From Xiphydria camelus (lineage: Eukaryota; Arthropoda; Insecta; Hymenoptera; Xiphydriidae), in contig OY783198.1 of assembly GCA_963678675.1 (NCBI GenBank), forward strand, positions 14,907,876 to 14,971,875: a stretch of DNA of 64,000 bases. Direction: 5' to 3'. How positions within the stretch are numbered: the stretch's first letter is position 1; each line of letters opens with the position of its first letter. Below, one piece after another: positions 1 through 11,239 of the stretch. The notes under the pieces are model-generated. The model ran no database searches and was not told the DNA's origin. It saw nothing but the letters and a program-made list of their open reading frames with translations. A program made the translations under genes and the position numbers.

Positions 1-609
1 CTCAAACTATTTTATGTTTGGTCTTCCGAACATTTACGAATGGCTTTAACTATGAACGCGATTTGCTCTTGGGCAGGTATCTTACACCTTTCATTTTTCT
101 ATTAATTCAACATATAAATAAAAGGTATAATTTTTAATAATATAATAATGTTCTGTTCGCTCCGAGGTTTTTGAACGTACTGGACGCTCTTCGACCAGGA
201 GCTTGTTGTATGACTTTTTTAGTTTCCTCTTACGACCGGAGGTAGGAGTGCTAACTACGCAACGCGAAGAAATTTCCAGGAAAATGCGGAAGGCAGGATT
301 AAGTATTGTAAATCCCGAGGAAACTCCAGTGCTCGGTTCCTATGTCCCGGCCGACGTACACGTACACGGGACCCTGTGGCATTGAGGAACTTTCCCGGAT
401 CTAATTTATGACTCAAAGGGTCCCAAGGAGAGTGTCGAATTTTTCCCTCGCACCGGTCTAGGGCCCAAATGCGAGAAGCATTTGGGCGAATACGCGACAT
501 ACATACATTAATCCAATGCCAGTTACTCGCTAACCCACTAAACGGTATACTAGGAATAGTTTTACTTCTCGCCACCAGACGGCGTATCGAGACATGTCAG
601 ATCCCAATA
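1..609. repeat. 0.6-kb dispersed repeat, copy 1
   Basis: The first 609 bases recur in reverse complement at 34166-34774 with roughly 95% identity by eye. This copy probably continues left of the window. It holds a short perfect hairpin at 463-487 (10-bp stem, 5-base loop). Open frames here are short and differ between copies, so I see no gene. Confidence 0.85.
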
Positions 610-612
610 CAA

Positions 613-758
613 TCCGTTCCTCTCAATACACGCCAGCGTAGCGGGTTGCATATCAGTTATCCGCCTGGCGCCGGACACAGGCGCATGGCCCCTGCAGCGG
701 ATCGGAGGCGTCAACCGATATGCAACCCGCTACGCTGGCGTGTATTGAGGGGAATGGA
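613..758. mobile_element. Hairpin MITE-like repeat
   Basis: Arms 613-654 and 717-758 are inverted copies of each other (about 42 bp, few mismatches) around a GC-rich spacer. It lies just past the end of the 0.6-kb repeat. No target duplication could be fixed and nothing is encoded. Confidence 0.7.
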
Positions 759-820
759 TTGTATATGTATATGCGACGGCGACCGAACGTGACTCGTATC
801 GTTAATCCCGTTTGCGGGTT

Positions 821-920
821 AGGCCAGGCGAATGTTGAGACGCAGTTCAGTGAGGTGACGCAGAGCGACCGTTGTCTCTATACCTATATCTAGAACAGCG
901 TCTCAACGTTCGCCCGGCCT
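821..920. repeat. Short inverted repeat
   Basis: AGGCCAGGCGAATGTTGAGA at 821-840 is matched in inverse at 901-920 with few mismatches. It is a small foldback. The following 920-1390 is CpG-rich and holds no gene I can support; a small hairpin (CCTACC/GGTAGG) lies near 1368-1383. Confidence 0.55.
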
Positions 921-2000
921 TATACCACTCCGGGGCCGGGCACGCGCTGCGCGCTTGACTGTACGCGCGCGCGTAATTTAGTAGTCCCCGGGACCGCGAG
1001 AAATTCGTCCACGGTGGAGATGTAGGGGGAGCGCTCGCGGACTCTTGTCGTATCCGTGGAAAAAAAGGAAAATTATCACGGATATAAAATTATAAATAGC
1101 CGGCAGTCGCGCGTATTAAACCGGATAGGATTTAGTATAATTCGCGCGACATCTGCGTCGCGTACCGCCAGGTAACCGTGACGGGCCTGCACTGGGAAAT
1201 AGCACATTTAGCCGTGCGGCCCCGTATGTCTATAAAAAATAGATACAGATGAGAATATAAAAATGGCGCAAATCTATTTGCGGAATCGAGAGAGGTGTCT
1301 CGCTTGTTGCGTGGCGTTTGAAATACGCTTTTAGGGGAGCCTTGATTTTTTTTCCTCCTACAGGTACCTACCTAATAGGTAGGTTTCGCGCTTAACCCTA
1401 GAGTGCACGCGTCGGGTCTCTAGTACAGGCAACGAAGACCAAAAAGGGCCAAATAGCGGAAAAAATTCATGTAAAAGCGAATTTTGGCATAGTTGTAGGG
1501 GAAGGTGTCAGTAACAATATACTAAAAGTACTGATGGGTGGGAGTTGTGCTAAGGGAGGGGGGGGTCTCTAAAGGTCCCCTTTTTCAGTTTTGCGTTAAT
1601 AACTCGAAAACTACTGCCTCTAGCGAAAAAAAGTTCAATAATAAATTAATCTACTTATATAAAATTCTCTACAAAAAAGGTCTTATACACTTTTTCGCTA
1701 GGATCAATACTTCAGGAGATATGGAGGGGGAAATATGGAAAATTAAAAAAAAATCTGTTTTACTGTTAAAAATCAAGGTTTAATGATAAATTAACGTTGC
1801 TCAGACCACGTTTTAATGACTCTAGCGCATATAAGTGTAGTCATGTAATATATCGACGTTGTCAAGTTAAAACCTGCTATGTGAAGAACCTGCTATATGC
1901 CGCGCTTGGCAGTTTTTAACTAGAAATAACTCTCTCTTTGATTCATGTAACATTCCTTCAAAAGTAATCCTAAATGATAATCCTAATTACCTTCTGGGGG

Positions 2001-2362
2001 GTCGTCCGGTAATCATATTCCAGGAAAGGCGCGGGACCGAATTATAATGACCTATGTTCATAATACTTCATATAGCATATTCTCCACACAGCAGATTTTA
2101 ACTTGACAATTACGATATAACGGAAGAATTGTGTGCGGAGGGGACCACAATAATATGCGTCGTTGAAGCCTGTTCCGATAAACGGTAGTTGGAATTTTGA
2201 ATATTCATTTATACCGCTTAGGATACCGATCGTGATAACGATCGCAAATACCTCGCAACCCTAGGGTTAATCTTTCGATCGGTGACGCAGGTTTATTTCG
2301 GCGAATATAGGTCGTTAATACCTCGGTTCCGCGCATTTTCCGGAATGTGATTACCGGACGAC
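2001..2362. mobile_element. MITE nested in the zinc-finger element
   Basis: Left arm 2001-2040 and right arm 2323-2362 are inverted copies beginning GTCGTCCGGTAATCATATTC. The GGAAAGGCGCGGGAC core resembles a motif in the inverted repeat at 48324-48594, so both may belong to one MITE family. It lies just upstream of the promoter at 2491. Confidence 0.55.
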
Positions 2363-2490
2363 ACACCGAAAGGTAATTACCGGATTGCTCGTAATGAGTG
2401 TCATAGTCCGTTCCACCGCCACTCCTCCTTCAGTCAATCAGGGTACATAGCGTCGTCCATGCAATCCCTTCCATCGACCAATGCCGCTAA

Positions 2491-2528
2491 TATATAAGCT
2501 GGGACAGACCGCATCTGTATTATCATTC
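2491..2528 (+). promoter_or_regulatory. TATA box and arthropod initiator
   Basis: TATATAAG at 2491-2498 is followed by TCATTC at 2523-2528, matching the arthropod initiator TCAKTY. TATA-to-start spacing is about 34 bases, slightly long but plausible. It predicts a roughly 95-base 5'UTR for the gene at 2621. Confidence 0.5.
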
Positions 2529-2620
2529 ATCATAGTATCGTGTTCCGCGTCTCAACCTCACTCACAGTTAAGTTAAGGTATCGCAAATCGTTCGATAGTG
2601 CATTCACGTAGTAAGTGACT

Positions 2621-3622
2621 ATGGCTGAGAAGTGTTTAATTTGTGAGGGTGAAGTTGAAAGTGATTTGTGTAACGTTGGAGAAAAAGGGATAATTGGATT
2701 AGTGAAGGCAAGTGTGTTAAGGAAAGATGGGAAAGAGAAAGGTTTCGAGAGTAAGACAAGTGGTGTTGTTCACAATTCTTGCAGAAGAGAATACGTCAGA
2801 AGTGACTCAATAAAGAGGTTTTTGAGAGAAACTCTTTCAGAGCAACCTTTAACATCACGTGATGCCTCATCTTTGCGTTCAGGGCAAGTGAAATTCGATT
2901 TTAAAACAAAGTGTTTTTTCTGTACAGAAACGTATGACGAAGAGAAGGAGAGAAAATTAAATTATGCTAGGCGTCGAACTGTTTGTAATGTTGTTACGAC
3001 TATGTTTCACAATTCCATTATCGTTCGTGGTCAGGAAAGAAAGGATGAGTGGGGAAACGATGCAGTAAGACGTATCTGCACTGTTGGGGATCTACACGCA
3101 GCAGATGCAATATATCATCAGGATTGTTGCAAAAGATTCTTCTCAATCGCTGCTCCTTCAAAAAGAAAAGCTGGACGTCCTCAAGATGAAGAGATTTCAG
3201 AAGTAATGGAAGAAATCTACGATTATATTGAAGGGAATGGTAATTGCCAATTCTCTATGGATGAGTTGTTGGAACAGGTTACGGGAGAGCTACCACACGT
3301 GAAGACTATCAAAGAGAAACTAAGGGAAAAATATGGGGACCGAATTATTTTCAGCACAATTCGCACCAGACAAACTATCGTCTCCTTTCGTACTTTTGGT
3401 GATAAAATCTTGAGCGACTCATGGTATACTGCAAGGTGTGAAGATAAACAGACAGAATGTGAGAGAATTGTAAAAAAAGCTGCTGAGATTATCTTGGAAG
3501 ATATTGAATCCGTGGCTTACGATAACAGTGCCTATCCTCCTTCAGCTAGCTTCTGCAGTCAGGCTGAACAATCCTTGAACATTAATTATTTCATTTTTAA
3601 CGGAAAAACAGATTTTTTTTAA
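2621..3622 (+). CDS. Zinc-binding TE protein, N-terminal-half type (333 aa)
   Basis: An unbroken frame from the first ATG (2621) to TAA gives 333 residues. The frame stays open to a GTG at 2615, but ATG 2621 is the sensible start. Cysteines and histidines form two similar CxxC + HxxC sets: C5/C8 with H51/C54, and C98/C101 with H166/C169, suggesting two zinc modules. The rest is basic or acidic and non-repetitive, with no DDE motif seen. From memory, this cysteine pattern resembles the N-terminal part of large uncharacterised arthropod proteins whose C-terminal part carries a PIN/FEN-like region and the motif SGCDTTSAL; such a C-terminal part occurs broken at 46359-47757. The last codons run into the right inverted arm. 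Function is unknown; DNA binding is a guess. Confidence 0.7.
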   Translation: MAEKCLICEGEVESDLCNVGEKGIIGLVKASVLRKDGKEKGFESKTSGVVHNSCRREYVRSDSIKRFLRETLSEQPLTSRDASSLRSGQVKFDFKTKCFFCTETYDEEKERKLNYARRRTVCNVVTTMFHNSIIVRGQERKDEWGNDAVRRICTVGDLHAADAIYHQDCCKRFFSIAAPSKRKAGRPQDEEISEVMEEIYDYIEGNGNCQFSMDELLEQVTGELPHVKTIKEKLREKYGDRIIFSTIRTRQTIVSFRTFGDKILSDSWYTARCEDKQTECERIVKKAAEIILEDIESVAYDNSAYPPSASFCSQAEQSLNINYFIFNGKTDFF

Positions 3623-3999
3623 ATTTTTCATATTTCCCCCTCCATATCTCCTGAAGTATAGACCCTAGCGAAAAAGTGTATTAAACCTTTTTTGTAGAGA
3701 ATTTTATATAGATTAATTTATTATTTAACTTTTTTTCGCTAGAGGTAGTAGTTTTCGAGTTATTAACGAAAAACTGAAAAAGGGGACCTTTAGAGACACC
3801 CCCCCCCCCCTAGCATAACTCCCACCCATCAGTACTTTTAGTATATTGTTACTGACACCTTCCCCTACAACTATGCCAAAATTCGCTTTTACATGAATTT
3901 TTTCCGCTATTTTTCCTTCGTTATCTCTACTACTCTCAGGCCCAGGTTAAATGCGTTCCTCCGTGTCAAATAAAATCACGCGTCCACTGCAGGGTTAAG

Positions 4000-4330
4000 G
4001 ATGTATGATAGAAGTAATTTAAATGATCGAGAAATCATTGATATTTTGACTGAGAGTATATTTAATTGCACACATGGATCCTGCAAAATTTGTCAAAGAT
4101 TTACAGATTCGTCTAAAAGTTATTCAGCTTTCAGTTTAACATTATTTCTTATGTGAAATCGATCTTTTGACTCTCGCTTGAAAAATGTTGTTTACTGTTT
4201 GAACGTTTAATGTTAATAGTCACCAAATGATAAAGTTTAATCATGAAGAAATTATTTCTTACTGTCACATTATTTTCATAATATTTTATAGATTTTAGCT
4301 ACTTCAAAATAATATCAAATTATTGAGAAA
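4000..4330 (+). pseudogene. Transposon gene fragment, copy 1
   Basis: Starting at an ATG at 4002, about 45 codons stay open (N-terminus MYDRSNLNDREIIDILTES, with a CTHGSCKICQRF cysteine cluster) before TGA. A diverged inverted copy lies at 20060-20500 and is more damaged. The N-terminus faintly recalls piggyBac transposase N-termini, but this is too weak to name. It abuts the right TTAA of the preceding element. Confidence 0.4.
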
Positions 4331-4441
4331 ATTACTAGAGTAAACCCGAGTCGAAAAATAAAGTCTATTGAAAGCCTCAAAGTCCTATGCCTTTATAGGA
4401 GTTGAAGGTTTAAAGTAGATGAAATTAACATGGCTATTCAC

Positions 4442-4511
4442 GTCCTACAATAAGCCTAAAGGTGGTAGTTACTTCCATTTTTACCACTTTTAGGCTTTAT
4501 GTAGGAGGTGC
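4442..4511. repeat. Hairpin, 24-base arms
   Basis: CCTACAATAAGCCTAAAGGT and its near-complement ending TTTATGTAGG face each other across a short loop. CCCGAGTCGAAA motifs, also found at the ends of 44625-46255, flank it at about 4325 and 4542, but in direct orientation. Confidence 0.5.
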
Positions 4512-4759
4512 CAGTAACCCCCGATAGGCCTCCACATCCTATCCCGAGTCGAAATTGGTTGCGCTGTGGGTAATGACGGTCATTTGAGGTTAGAATTAAA
4601 TTTTTATATTTTATTAATAATTGAAATTGTTTTACAATACATAGCGATAGCATTACAAATGTAGAAAAATAATGTATAATACTAAGCCAAGTAAAATTTT
4701 TTTGTTTCTACTTGACTATCACTACGTTTACGGAACCCCGTCAATTTGACGGGTGACTT

Positions 4760-5450
4760 ATTCGATTTCGATTATCTAATAATCTATGAGGTTAATTTAA
4801 CTTAACTTTTATTAGGTAACAATCAGGCCAAGAAACAACAAAAATCACTAAACGTCTGACGTTTCGGTTGCTCTTCGAACGAATCCTTCATTGCGTCTCC
4901 GGAGGGGGTTCGAAGACGAACCGAAATGTCAGACGTGAGTGATTTTTGTAGTTTTTTGGCCTGATTATTACCTAATAAAAGTTAAGTTAAATTAATATTA
5001 AACTACAGGCAACAGAAGTAATATTATCTTAAGAATCTATGAGATTTTAGACTAAATTGATGGAATACTTTTCCGTAGATTACATTTCGCTGTACAAGAA
5101 AGGTATAGGTATTCAATTTCGATCATCTAATAATCTATGAGGTTAATTTAACTTAACTTTTATTAGGTAATAATCAGGCCAAAAAACAACAAAAATCACT
5201 GCACGTCTGACGTTTCGGTTCCTATTCGAATGAATCCTTCATTGCGTCTCCGGAGAGGGTTCGAAGAGGAACTGAAACGTCAGACGTGTAGTGATTTTTG
5301 TTGTTTTTTAACTTAACAAAAGTTAAGTTAAATATATATTAAACTACAGGCAACAGAAATAATATTATCTTGAGAATCTATGACATTTTAGACTAAATTG
5401 ATGGAATACTTTTCTGTACATTACATTTCGCTGTACAAGAAAGGTATACT
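4760..5450. repeat. Tandem dimer of a 351-bp unit with long hairpins
   Basis: Unit 1 (4760-5110) and unit 2 (5111-5450) are direct repeats. Each contains a long imperfect palindrome (unit 1 about 4798-4988) with arms including CACGTCTGACGTTTCGGTT-like sequence. No coding capacity. It looks like two copies of a foldback element in tandem. Confidence 0.75.
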
Positions 5451-6240
5451 AGCGTGGACTAAAATTTTATAGATATCGAGAAAGTTATCCGCCAAAATTA
5501 CCATTTCAAAACGTCGCAACCGTCCGTAAATCTACTCAAATAGCAGAAGATAACCGTTAGACATCTACAAGATGTCTATATGTCTAGAAAATGATATCTA
5601 TATTTGGTATAAGGGCCAAAATTCTTTTTGATGCTAAAAATCTGTCCCTTCAGATGAATTTCACTTTTCATGAAAAAACCATACAATATTGTGAAAAAAT
5701 ACAGTCGTTCATAAAGATAACAATATTTTACTATTCCACGACATAAAATATAATCAAAATTTTATATTATTTATTCGCAAATTATGGTAACAATGTTGTC
5801 TTTCTTAGTAACGCAGTTGTTTTTCATACAAAATATTGCTGTCCTGGAGCATGAGTCTCATGTTATAAAGAGCAATCTCTCACAATTTCTCCTAGATAGC
5901 GTTGTACTTGAATATCGTTATCAAAATTATAAGATTTGAACTTTATTACAATTCCAACTGATACTTTTTACTTAAAACGTTTAATAAAATAAAAAATGTT
6001 TTACATTGTGTCCCCAACAAAGAATAAAATCTTAACTACCTTGCGTTACTATATGAAAATAAACGTTAAAGTAAATGTATTACAATGTAATGTACCTCAT
6101 TTCGTTCGACTCGTTGTAACTTGTAAAACAACCAACGGTCGCTGCGCGGGGGGAATAAGCTAGGCGAATCAGTCGCTTCACAGTCATCGGGAGAGGTGGA
6201 TGTGTTTATTGCGTGGCCGCTGAGTTACCGCCGTCGAAAG

Positions 6241-6518
6241 GTAAGTACTGACGATATTTGCATTATTATTATTCTCATATACAGTTATTTCGGTATCGAT
6301 TTTGACAGTGACAAAATTTTTGCTTTTTGTTTATCCATTTAGTGTAGGTTTGCGAAACAATTAAATATTTACTACTGCGTTACTGCTACACTGCGTTACT
6401 ACTACAAAAAGTAACGCAGTGGTTGTATTGGTAACGCTGTTGTTTTAGGTATATTATTTAAGTTATTAATATACTGTTAAAACCAGAATACCCATACATT
6501 ACTTCTTTTTTTTTCCAG
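6241..6518 (+). other. Predicted 5'UTR intron of the 837-aa transposase gene
   Basis: A strong donor AAAG|GTAAGTACTG stands at 6240/6241. A pyrimidine-rich acceptor ends TTTTTTTTCCAG at 6518, 19 bases before the ATG. Removing these 278 bases leaves the reading frame untouched. Four GTAACGCAGT-type boxes lie within the intron. Confidence 0.6.
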
Positions 6519-6537
6519 AAAGAAGATTCTACAATAA

Positions 6538-9051
6538 ATGGCTTTGACACCTGCGGAAAAGCAACGTCGCTATAGGCTTAAGTTAAAGCTGGACCCCGTA
6601 AAAAATGCGGAAGCCAAAAAGAAACAGCTTGAAAGGTACCACGCGAAAAAAACACTTGTGAAAGATATGACAGAGCGAGAACATAGAACTGCTAAGCGTA
6701 AATGGAAGACTGCGAATAAGAAACGACAAGAACGGAAAAAAGCTGCACAGCAAATTATGGTTAACACACAGCCTTCCACACCACGTTCAAGAACTTCAGT
6801 TTCACCTAGGTCTAGAGGCCGAAGACAAGTAAGACGAGATAGATCTGCATTATATAGAAAAAATATGAAATTACAGGAGGAAATGGAAAAACTGAAAAAG
6901 GAGTGCAATAAGTACAAGAAGAGATACCAAAGAGCTAAAAAGTCAAGTAAAGCTTCCCAAGAAAATAAATATTCTACGTTATCGAATACCATCAAAGATC
7001 ATTACAATAAATTGAAGACAGTAAAAGAAAAGAGAGCCTTGAAACGAATTTTTCAAGGAGAAGGCATATCAAAGTCAAAAATGAAGACTGCTATTATACG
7101 TGAGACTTTGGGCATTCATCAGATTATACAAAAGCATACTGCCCCCAAGAAAAACATTCTGATTGAGAAAATCAAAAACTTTTTTAATCGCGACGATGTT
7201 TCTAGAGCTACAGCTGGAAAACGAGAAACTGTAACTTATAAAAAAACAAAAATGCAAAAACGATATCTAATGGACACAATGAAAAATCTTTACCGTTCAT
7301 TCCAAAAAGAGATTCCTGCCGAAAGATGTTCTTATTCATATTTCATAAAACACCGGCCATTTTATATAAAGCCGCCTACAGTTGATGGCAGAGAAACTTG
7401 TCTATGTAAGACACACATTAATGCGCAGTATATGATAAATGCTCTCCACAAACACAAGATCATTTCTCATCCAAACATGAACAACCTCATCGCACGCACG
7501 GTATGTTCAACAGATAGATCAGCTTGCATGACCGGTAGTTGTCAAAATTGCAGGACAATACAAATACTGCACCGTACACATAATGATCTCGAATCAGTTA
7601 AATGGCCTCAGTGGATTAGGAAATCGGAAACGATCGAAAAGTCAGGCAAACAAGTAAAGATCACAAAAAATGTAAAGGAAATAGTTGAAGGAACTGTTGC
7701 AGAATTGATAGAACAGTTTTGTCAGGCCCTGGTGACGTTAAAGAAACACATTTATAATATAAAAATGCAATATAAGAGTTATCGAGCCGCTATAGATAAT
7801 TTGAAAAGTAACGAAGTTGTTCTGCACATCGATTTCAGCGAAAACTACAATTGCAAACATTTTGAAGAGGTGCAGTCCCATCATTTTGGCGGATCACGGA
7901 AGCAAGTAACATTACATACTGGAGTTATGTACACAAAAATCGAAGGAGAAGACAAACCAGCGGTAACTTCATTTTGTACTATCTCTGGAAATAATTCCCA
8001 CAACCCTGTCTCTATTTGGGCACACCTTCATCCAGTTATTAGCGCCATGAAAGCTGACTATCCTCACATAACAACCATTCATTTCTTCTCCGATGGTCCT
8101 GCTACTCAGTACCGGCAGAAGCTAAATTTTCATTTCATATGTTCAAAAACATTCGAAGACTACAATTTCGTTCGCATCACATGGAATTTTTTTGAAGCCG
8201 GTCATGGAAAAGGGGCCGCTGATGGCGTTGGTGGCTATCTCAAACGCACCGCAGATAAAAAAGTAGCCACTGGTTCGGATATTTCTGATGCAGAAACCTT
8301 TTTTCACGCCCTAAAGGAGTTGAGCAAAATCCGTCTGTACTTAGTGACTGATAATGACATTCAAATTGTTGAAAAAACTGTACCTAAAAACCTAGTGCCT
8401 CTCCAGGGTACTATGCAAGTGCATCAAGTTTTTACTGACACTCCAGGTGAACTCCAATACAGAGACCTTAGTTGCTTTTGCCAAAGAGGTTTTTGCACCT
8501 GCATGAATCCAAAAAGATATCAACCACTTCCTGTTCCCGTAGTTGACACAATCAGAAAAAAAAATTATTCAGATGGATTGAACAAGAAAGAGACACTAGC
8601 TAATATATTTAATGTCGTTGCCGTACCTAGAAGAACTTACTACAATATGGTTTATTCCCCATCTTCCAGCTCTGACGACGAGCACCTTGCAAACTTTGTC
8701 CAACCATCAGTTTCTAACGTAAAAGAAAAGCAGCTAATTGAAAAGGAAAACGTTCACCCATCAAAAATATCAGACGGTGTTCACGTTTTAGTTAAAGTTT
8801 CTTCCGTTAAAGATAAACATTATACTTACCTGGGCGTCGCTAAAAGTGAAGTTGATGATGAGGGAGATATCAAGATTATGTTTTATAAGACTGTAGACGA
8901 TACTGGTAAAAGGTTCAAAGCAGTACAGACTGATATTTGTTACGAACCTTACGACAACATCTTGGAAATTGTTCCTAATCCCAAAATGATAATGAAAGGT
9001 AAACGAGTATACTTTGATTTTGATAAACCATTAAATGTTTTTGAAAAATAA
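6538..9051 (+). CDS. Intact DDE-type transposase, 837 aa
   Basis: A single exon opens at ATG 6538 and ends TAA. Residues 1-160 are very basic with a predicted coiled coil, likely DNA binding. A cysteine/histidine cluster (CLCKTHIN and CMTGSCQNC) follows at about 288-345. The likely catalytic core holds D432 (LHIDFSENY), D519 (FFSDGPATQYRQK) and E553 (EAGHGKGAADGVGG), so the last two acidic residues are 34 apart, as in DDE transposases. A second cysteine cluster (CFCQRGFCTCMNP) lies at about 648, then a C-terminal domain with repeated VHVLVKV/YTYLGVAK-type strands. The frame is unbroken and flanked by perfect terminal repeats, so this copy may be young and active. The DDE reading is inferred from motif spacing. 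Confidence 0.85.
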   Translation: MALTPAEKQRRYRLKLKLDPVKNAEAKKKQLERYHAKKTLVKDMTEREHRTAKRKWKTANKKRQERKKAAQQIMVNTQPSTPRSRTSVSPRSRGRRQVRRDRSALYRKNMKLQEEMEKLKKECNKYKKRYQRAKKSSKASQENKYSTLSNTIKDHYNKLKTVKEKRALKRIFQGEGISKSKMKTAIIRETLGIHQIIQKHTAPKKNILIEKIKNFFNRDDVSRATAGKRETVTYKKTKMQKRYLMDTMKNLYRSFQKEIPAERCSYSYFIKHRPFYIKPPTVDGRETCLCKTHINAQYMINALHKHKIISHPNMNNLIARTVCSTDRSACMTGSCQNCRTIQILHRTHNDLESVKWPQWIRKSETIEKSGKQVKITKNVKEIVEGTVAELIEQFCQALVTLKKHIYNIKMQYKSYRAAIDNLKSNEVVLHIDFSENYNCKHFEEVQSHHFGGSRKQVTLHTGVMYTKIEGEDKPAVTSFCTISGNNSHNPVSIWAHLHPVISAMKADYPHITTIHFFSDGPATQYRQKLNFHFICSKTFEDYNFVRITWNFFEAGHGKGAADGVGGYLKRTADKKVATGSDISDAETFFHALKELSKIRLYLVTDNDIQIVEKTVPKNLVPLQGTMQVHQVFTDTPGELQYRDLSCFCQRGFCTCMNPKRYQPLPVPVVDTIRKKNYSDGLNKKETLANIFNVVAVPRRTYYNMVYSPSSSSDDEHLANFVQPSVSNVKEKQLIEKENVHPSKISDGVHVLVKVSSVKDKHYTYLGVAKSEVDDEGDIKIMFYKTVDDTGKRFKAVQTDICYEPYDNILEIVPNPKMIMKGKRVYFDFDKPLNVFEK

Positions 9052-9897
9052 GGCTGATTTTCCAATGTGCCTAATGGTTTAAAGATGTTGATTTACTTTT
9101 GTTGATTTGTTTCTGTGCAACTGATTCATAGAGACTTGAAAGAACTTAAAATTTTTTTAATTTAGTTAATACATACCAGACTTGTTAATTTGAAGTTATT
9201 TGAGTTATTTTATGTTGCGTTAAATCCTTAGAAGTTTATTTTTCTTTTATTTTCTAATATACTAGCTCTAGTTTATAAAAGTACAAAATACTATAAGTAA
9301 GATACTACTATGTTACTATAACATTACTATTGCGTTACTTTTTTGTCCCCAATTTTTAATAGCATTTCAGTAAAATTTAGGCTTCTGCTTAGTTAAAAAT
9401 GTCCTAACTTTATATGTACCTGTTGTTCATCATAAGTCGAAGCTTCTATCGCTAGTTTGTATTTTTATATTTGTTTTTTTGTCATTATTTTAGAAAAGTT
9501 AAGGTATTTAAGTAAGACTTTGGTAACGCAGTGATCTAAACTATAAGAAATATTTCATTGCACTAATTATTTCTGTGATTTAACTTTATGGGAGATTAAT
9601 ATTAGTACTACAGTTTTAAATTGCCATATTAGTGAGCTTAATTATATGATTTTCTAAATAAAACTTGAATTTGTAGTAAAGTAACGCAGTTGTTTCATTT
9701 TTCGACCGCTTCGTGTACAAATTGCCATAAATATAGTGATATCATTAAAACATCTCTGCAAACGTAAGTATATTATAGATTAAACTATTACGATTCTATA
9801 TCAACAATAAATAATAAGAAAATATTAATTTTAATTTAATTTTTTTTCTTCAACATCACTGCTCAGATTATGCATCAAAAAGAATTTTGGCCCATAA

Positions 9898-10213
9898 ATG
9901 TGGTTGAAATCTAGATGTAGGCAGCGTGTAGATATTCTAAGTGAACAAGAATCGATATTATATCGTAAATATAATGATTGTTTAAAATTAAAAGTTAATA
10001 CTATTAAACAAACTTAATAATAAACCTCTGTATATGTCTTCTCGTCCTTTAATAAAAAACTTTAAAACGGATTAGCAAATAGCACTATAAAGTAGAGAAC
10101 GAGAAAACGAGAGAACGAGAATTCTAATAATAGAGAACGAGAAAACCCTCTAGAGCCTTGTAATTCCGTTTTTTAGCATGTTGACTGCCACAAAGAATTA
10201 TTCAGCTTCTAAT
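9898..10213. other. AT-rich spacer, no feature
   Basis: No gene is visible. It holds short AGAACGAGAAAACGAGA-type purine repeats near 10097-10145. Confidence 0.6.
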
Positions 10214-11239
10214 CCCAGTAAACACGTGATTGAACAGCAATGTAACTTGGAAGTTACATGTAATGTTACGATGTAACGCTTGTGATATGTTGAAGATGTG
10301 TAACGTAAGAGTAACATGCAATATTTCATTTGTTATATGCAGGTAATGTAATTGTTATATGAAGGATTTTCGTTGCAGTTGCATAACAAAAAGTATGCAA
10401 CGGCAACGTCACATGCTCGTAACAATTAAAGTATAACTTTCGTGATAGGTATGTAATGTGGCACGAACGTAACTTGTAAATGTTACAAGAATGTTGCAAG
10501 ACTACGTAACATTTACGTTACATGCGTATCACAGTGGTGATATAACATGATTAACATCCACGTTATGTAACTATTATATGTTATGGTTACGTCAGAGTTA
10601 TGTAATAGAAGTGTGTTACTGTAATGTAACATGCTTGTAACGATTGTAATGTAACTTTGGTGGTAGTATAACTTATTCAAAGATAGTAAATTATTAGGAT
10701 AGGTATCGCGTACGGTTATTTGTTTTTTTAACGGCGTGCTCTCGTCCTCGAACGTTGATTGGCTCATCTGTCAAACCGGTTGCATTGGGTGCGCAACCAG
10801 ATGAGAGCCGCTGTGAATAGCATACGGCATATGTCGTGATGTGAGGTGGGTCGACCCCGGAGAGCGTGGTGTGTTTCCCGCGTTCGTTACACAAGGTCCC
10901 AATTCTTTGGTTTTGAGCTCCGGATTTCAGGGTAATTATACTGTTTAATAATGAATTATTAGCTTTATCTAATGTAGATTACACTTAGCATCATGTGACA
11001 CAAGAAAAGAAATGATACCGAGCGATAGTTTACTGTTCCTCGTGTTCTCGCGCAACTGGTACCTGCGAGGAGTACGCCACGCGTTGTTACTCATCGCACG
11101 AAAATATTACCTCGCATGCATGCATAATATTCTTGATAATGTATAATTAATATTCACTTAGTTTTTTATAACTAATAAACCCTTGGTTTAAGAGCTCAAG
11201 CTAACCTAACTTCGAATTTGACGACATGCACTGTATTTA

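Larger units (their letters stand above)
1396..3994 (+). mobile_element. TTAA-flanked (piggyBac-like) element carrying a zinc-finger gene
   Basis: TTAA stands directly outside both ends (1392-1395 and 3995-3998). The termini are inverted matches: CCCTAGAGTGCACGCGTC on the left and, read inward, CCCTGCAGTGGACGCGTG on the right. Inside the tips lie inverted arms of about 320-340 bp (about 1433-1775 and 3605-3923). TTAA targets and CCCT-starting ends are typical of piggyBac elements, but the only long frame (2621-3622) shows no piggyBac transposase motif. Two further inverted repeats sit inside: about 1857-1900 with 2060-2112, and 2001-2362. The element is either non-autonomous with a captured gene, or a novel arrangement. 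Confidence 0.75.
5613..9893 (+). mobile_element. Complete 4.28-kb DNA transposon, ATAA target duplication
   Basis: Perfect 22-bp terminal inverted repeats begin GGGCCAAAATTCTTTTTG (5613-5634 and 9872-9893). ATAA flanks both ends (5609-5612 and 9894-9897), a 4-bp target duplication. One gene (6538-9051) fills the centre. The non-coding ends carry many copies of GTAACGCAGT in both orientations: exact at 5808, 6374(-), 6390(-), 6411, 9523 and 9681; variants at 6042(-), 6431 and 9331(-). These are candidate transposase-binding sites. The superfamily is uncertain: a 4-bp duplication and this catalytic pattern would fit Sola-like elements, but I could not confirm that. Confidence 0.88.

Noticed and set aside
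2615..2620. GTG start two codons before the ATG of the zinc-module gene
   Set aside because: Eukaryotic context; ATG 2621 directly follows and suits the predicted transcript.
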